The translations under genes and the position numbers were made by a program. The notes beneath the pieces were generated by a model. That model worked only from the letters and a program-made list of their open reading frames with translations, made no database searches and was not told where the DNA came from. From positions 1 through 32,242 of the forward strand of contig CAMWYR010000026.1 in NCBI GenBank assembly GCA_947178505.1: DNA of 32,242 nt. Reading direction: 5' to 3'. Within the stretch, counting starts at the first letter, position 1, and every line of letters begins with the position of its first letter. The stretch comes from an uncultured Muribaculaceae bacterium (GTDB lineage Bacteria; Bacteroidota; Bacteroidia; Bacteroidales; Muribaculaceae). This document shows positions 32,224 to 32,242 of this stretch, one piece after another.

Positions 32224-32242
32224 ATGACAACGCCGAAAGCCA
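32224..32242 (+). CDS. Start of a gene running off the window (partial)
   Basis: ATG followed by codons for TTPKA, 16 nt after a perfect -7 box. Only six residues are visible, so neither the frame nor the product can be confirmed; position after the promoter is the only evidence. Confidence 0.35.

Noticed and set aside
1..32242. Mobile element, prophage, integron or CRISPR array
   Set aside because: No transposase, integrase or recombinase motifs, no direct-repeat arrays and no tRNA-associated attachment site were seen on either strand.

Overview
The window is bacterial chromosome from a member of the order Bacteroidales. Gene content and sequence style fit a gut lineage such as Muribaculaceae, but I cannot fix the family. 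The main evidence is the set of promoters: a TAnnTTTG box at -7, in the best cases with TTTG exactly 20 bp upstream, which is the Bacteroidetes sigma consensus. Shine-Dalgarno sequences are mostly absent. Families largely confined to Bacteroidetes are also present (DUF4493, PCMD, DUF4923). I see no mobile element, CRISPR array, tRNA or rRNA.

Layout. 1-1392 is the 3' part of an AT-rich secreted protein of unknown function. 1463-6984 (+) holds rplS, gpmI, a secreted 5'-nucleotidase, a GH3 lipoprotein and a 69-aa membrane protein. 7153-9498 (-) is efp, a family 2 glycosyltransferase and radC. rpmH (+) stands alone at 9761-9916. 10068-13509 (-) is a DraG-like hydrolase, menA and dnaB. 13587-19288 (-) is a tightly packed run: a fused ABC-ATPase/DUF4435 protein, glgB, cmk, ispH and tadA. 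ribE (+) and a DUF4923 protein (-) converge on a bidirectional terminator at about 20.07 kb.

21.0-30.9 kb (+) is the accessory part. It encodes three consecutive DUF4493-type lipoproteins, two tandem paralogous outer-membrane beta-barrels and a final FN3-PCMD lipoprotein. The first five genes are separated by at most 6 nt or overlap, so they probably make one cell-surface assembly. A PAP2 phosphatase and a DgkA-type lipid kinase follow. The window ends on a consensus promoter with the first codons of another gene.

Four points stand out. (1) The rplS and rpmH promoters share an 11-nt extended -33 element and a 15-bp dyad that exactly fills the space before the -7 box; the two dyads differ by a symmetric, palindrome-preserving change. 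(2) The fused ATPase/DUF4435 gene has the domain pair of PARIS-type (AriA+AriB) defence proteins, but it lacks the usual Walker B glutamate and sits among housekeeping genes. (3) The DUF4493 surface locus carries a TRA tripeptide at almost the same distance from the lipidated cysteine in three proteins, as in fimbrillin precursors. (4) The nucleotidase gene and dnaB both have a -7 box four bases before the ATG, which predicts leaderless mRNAs.
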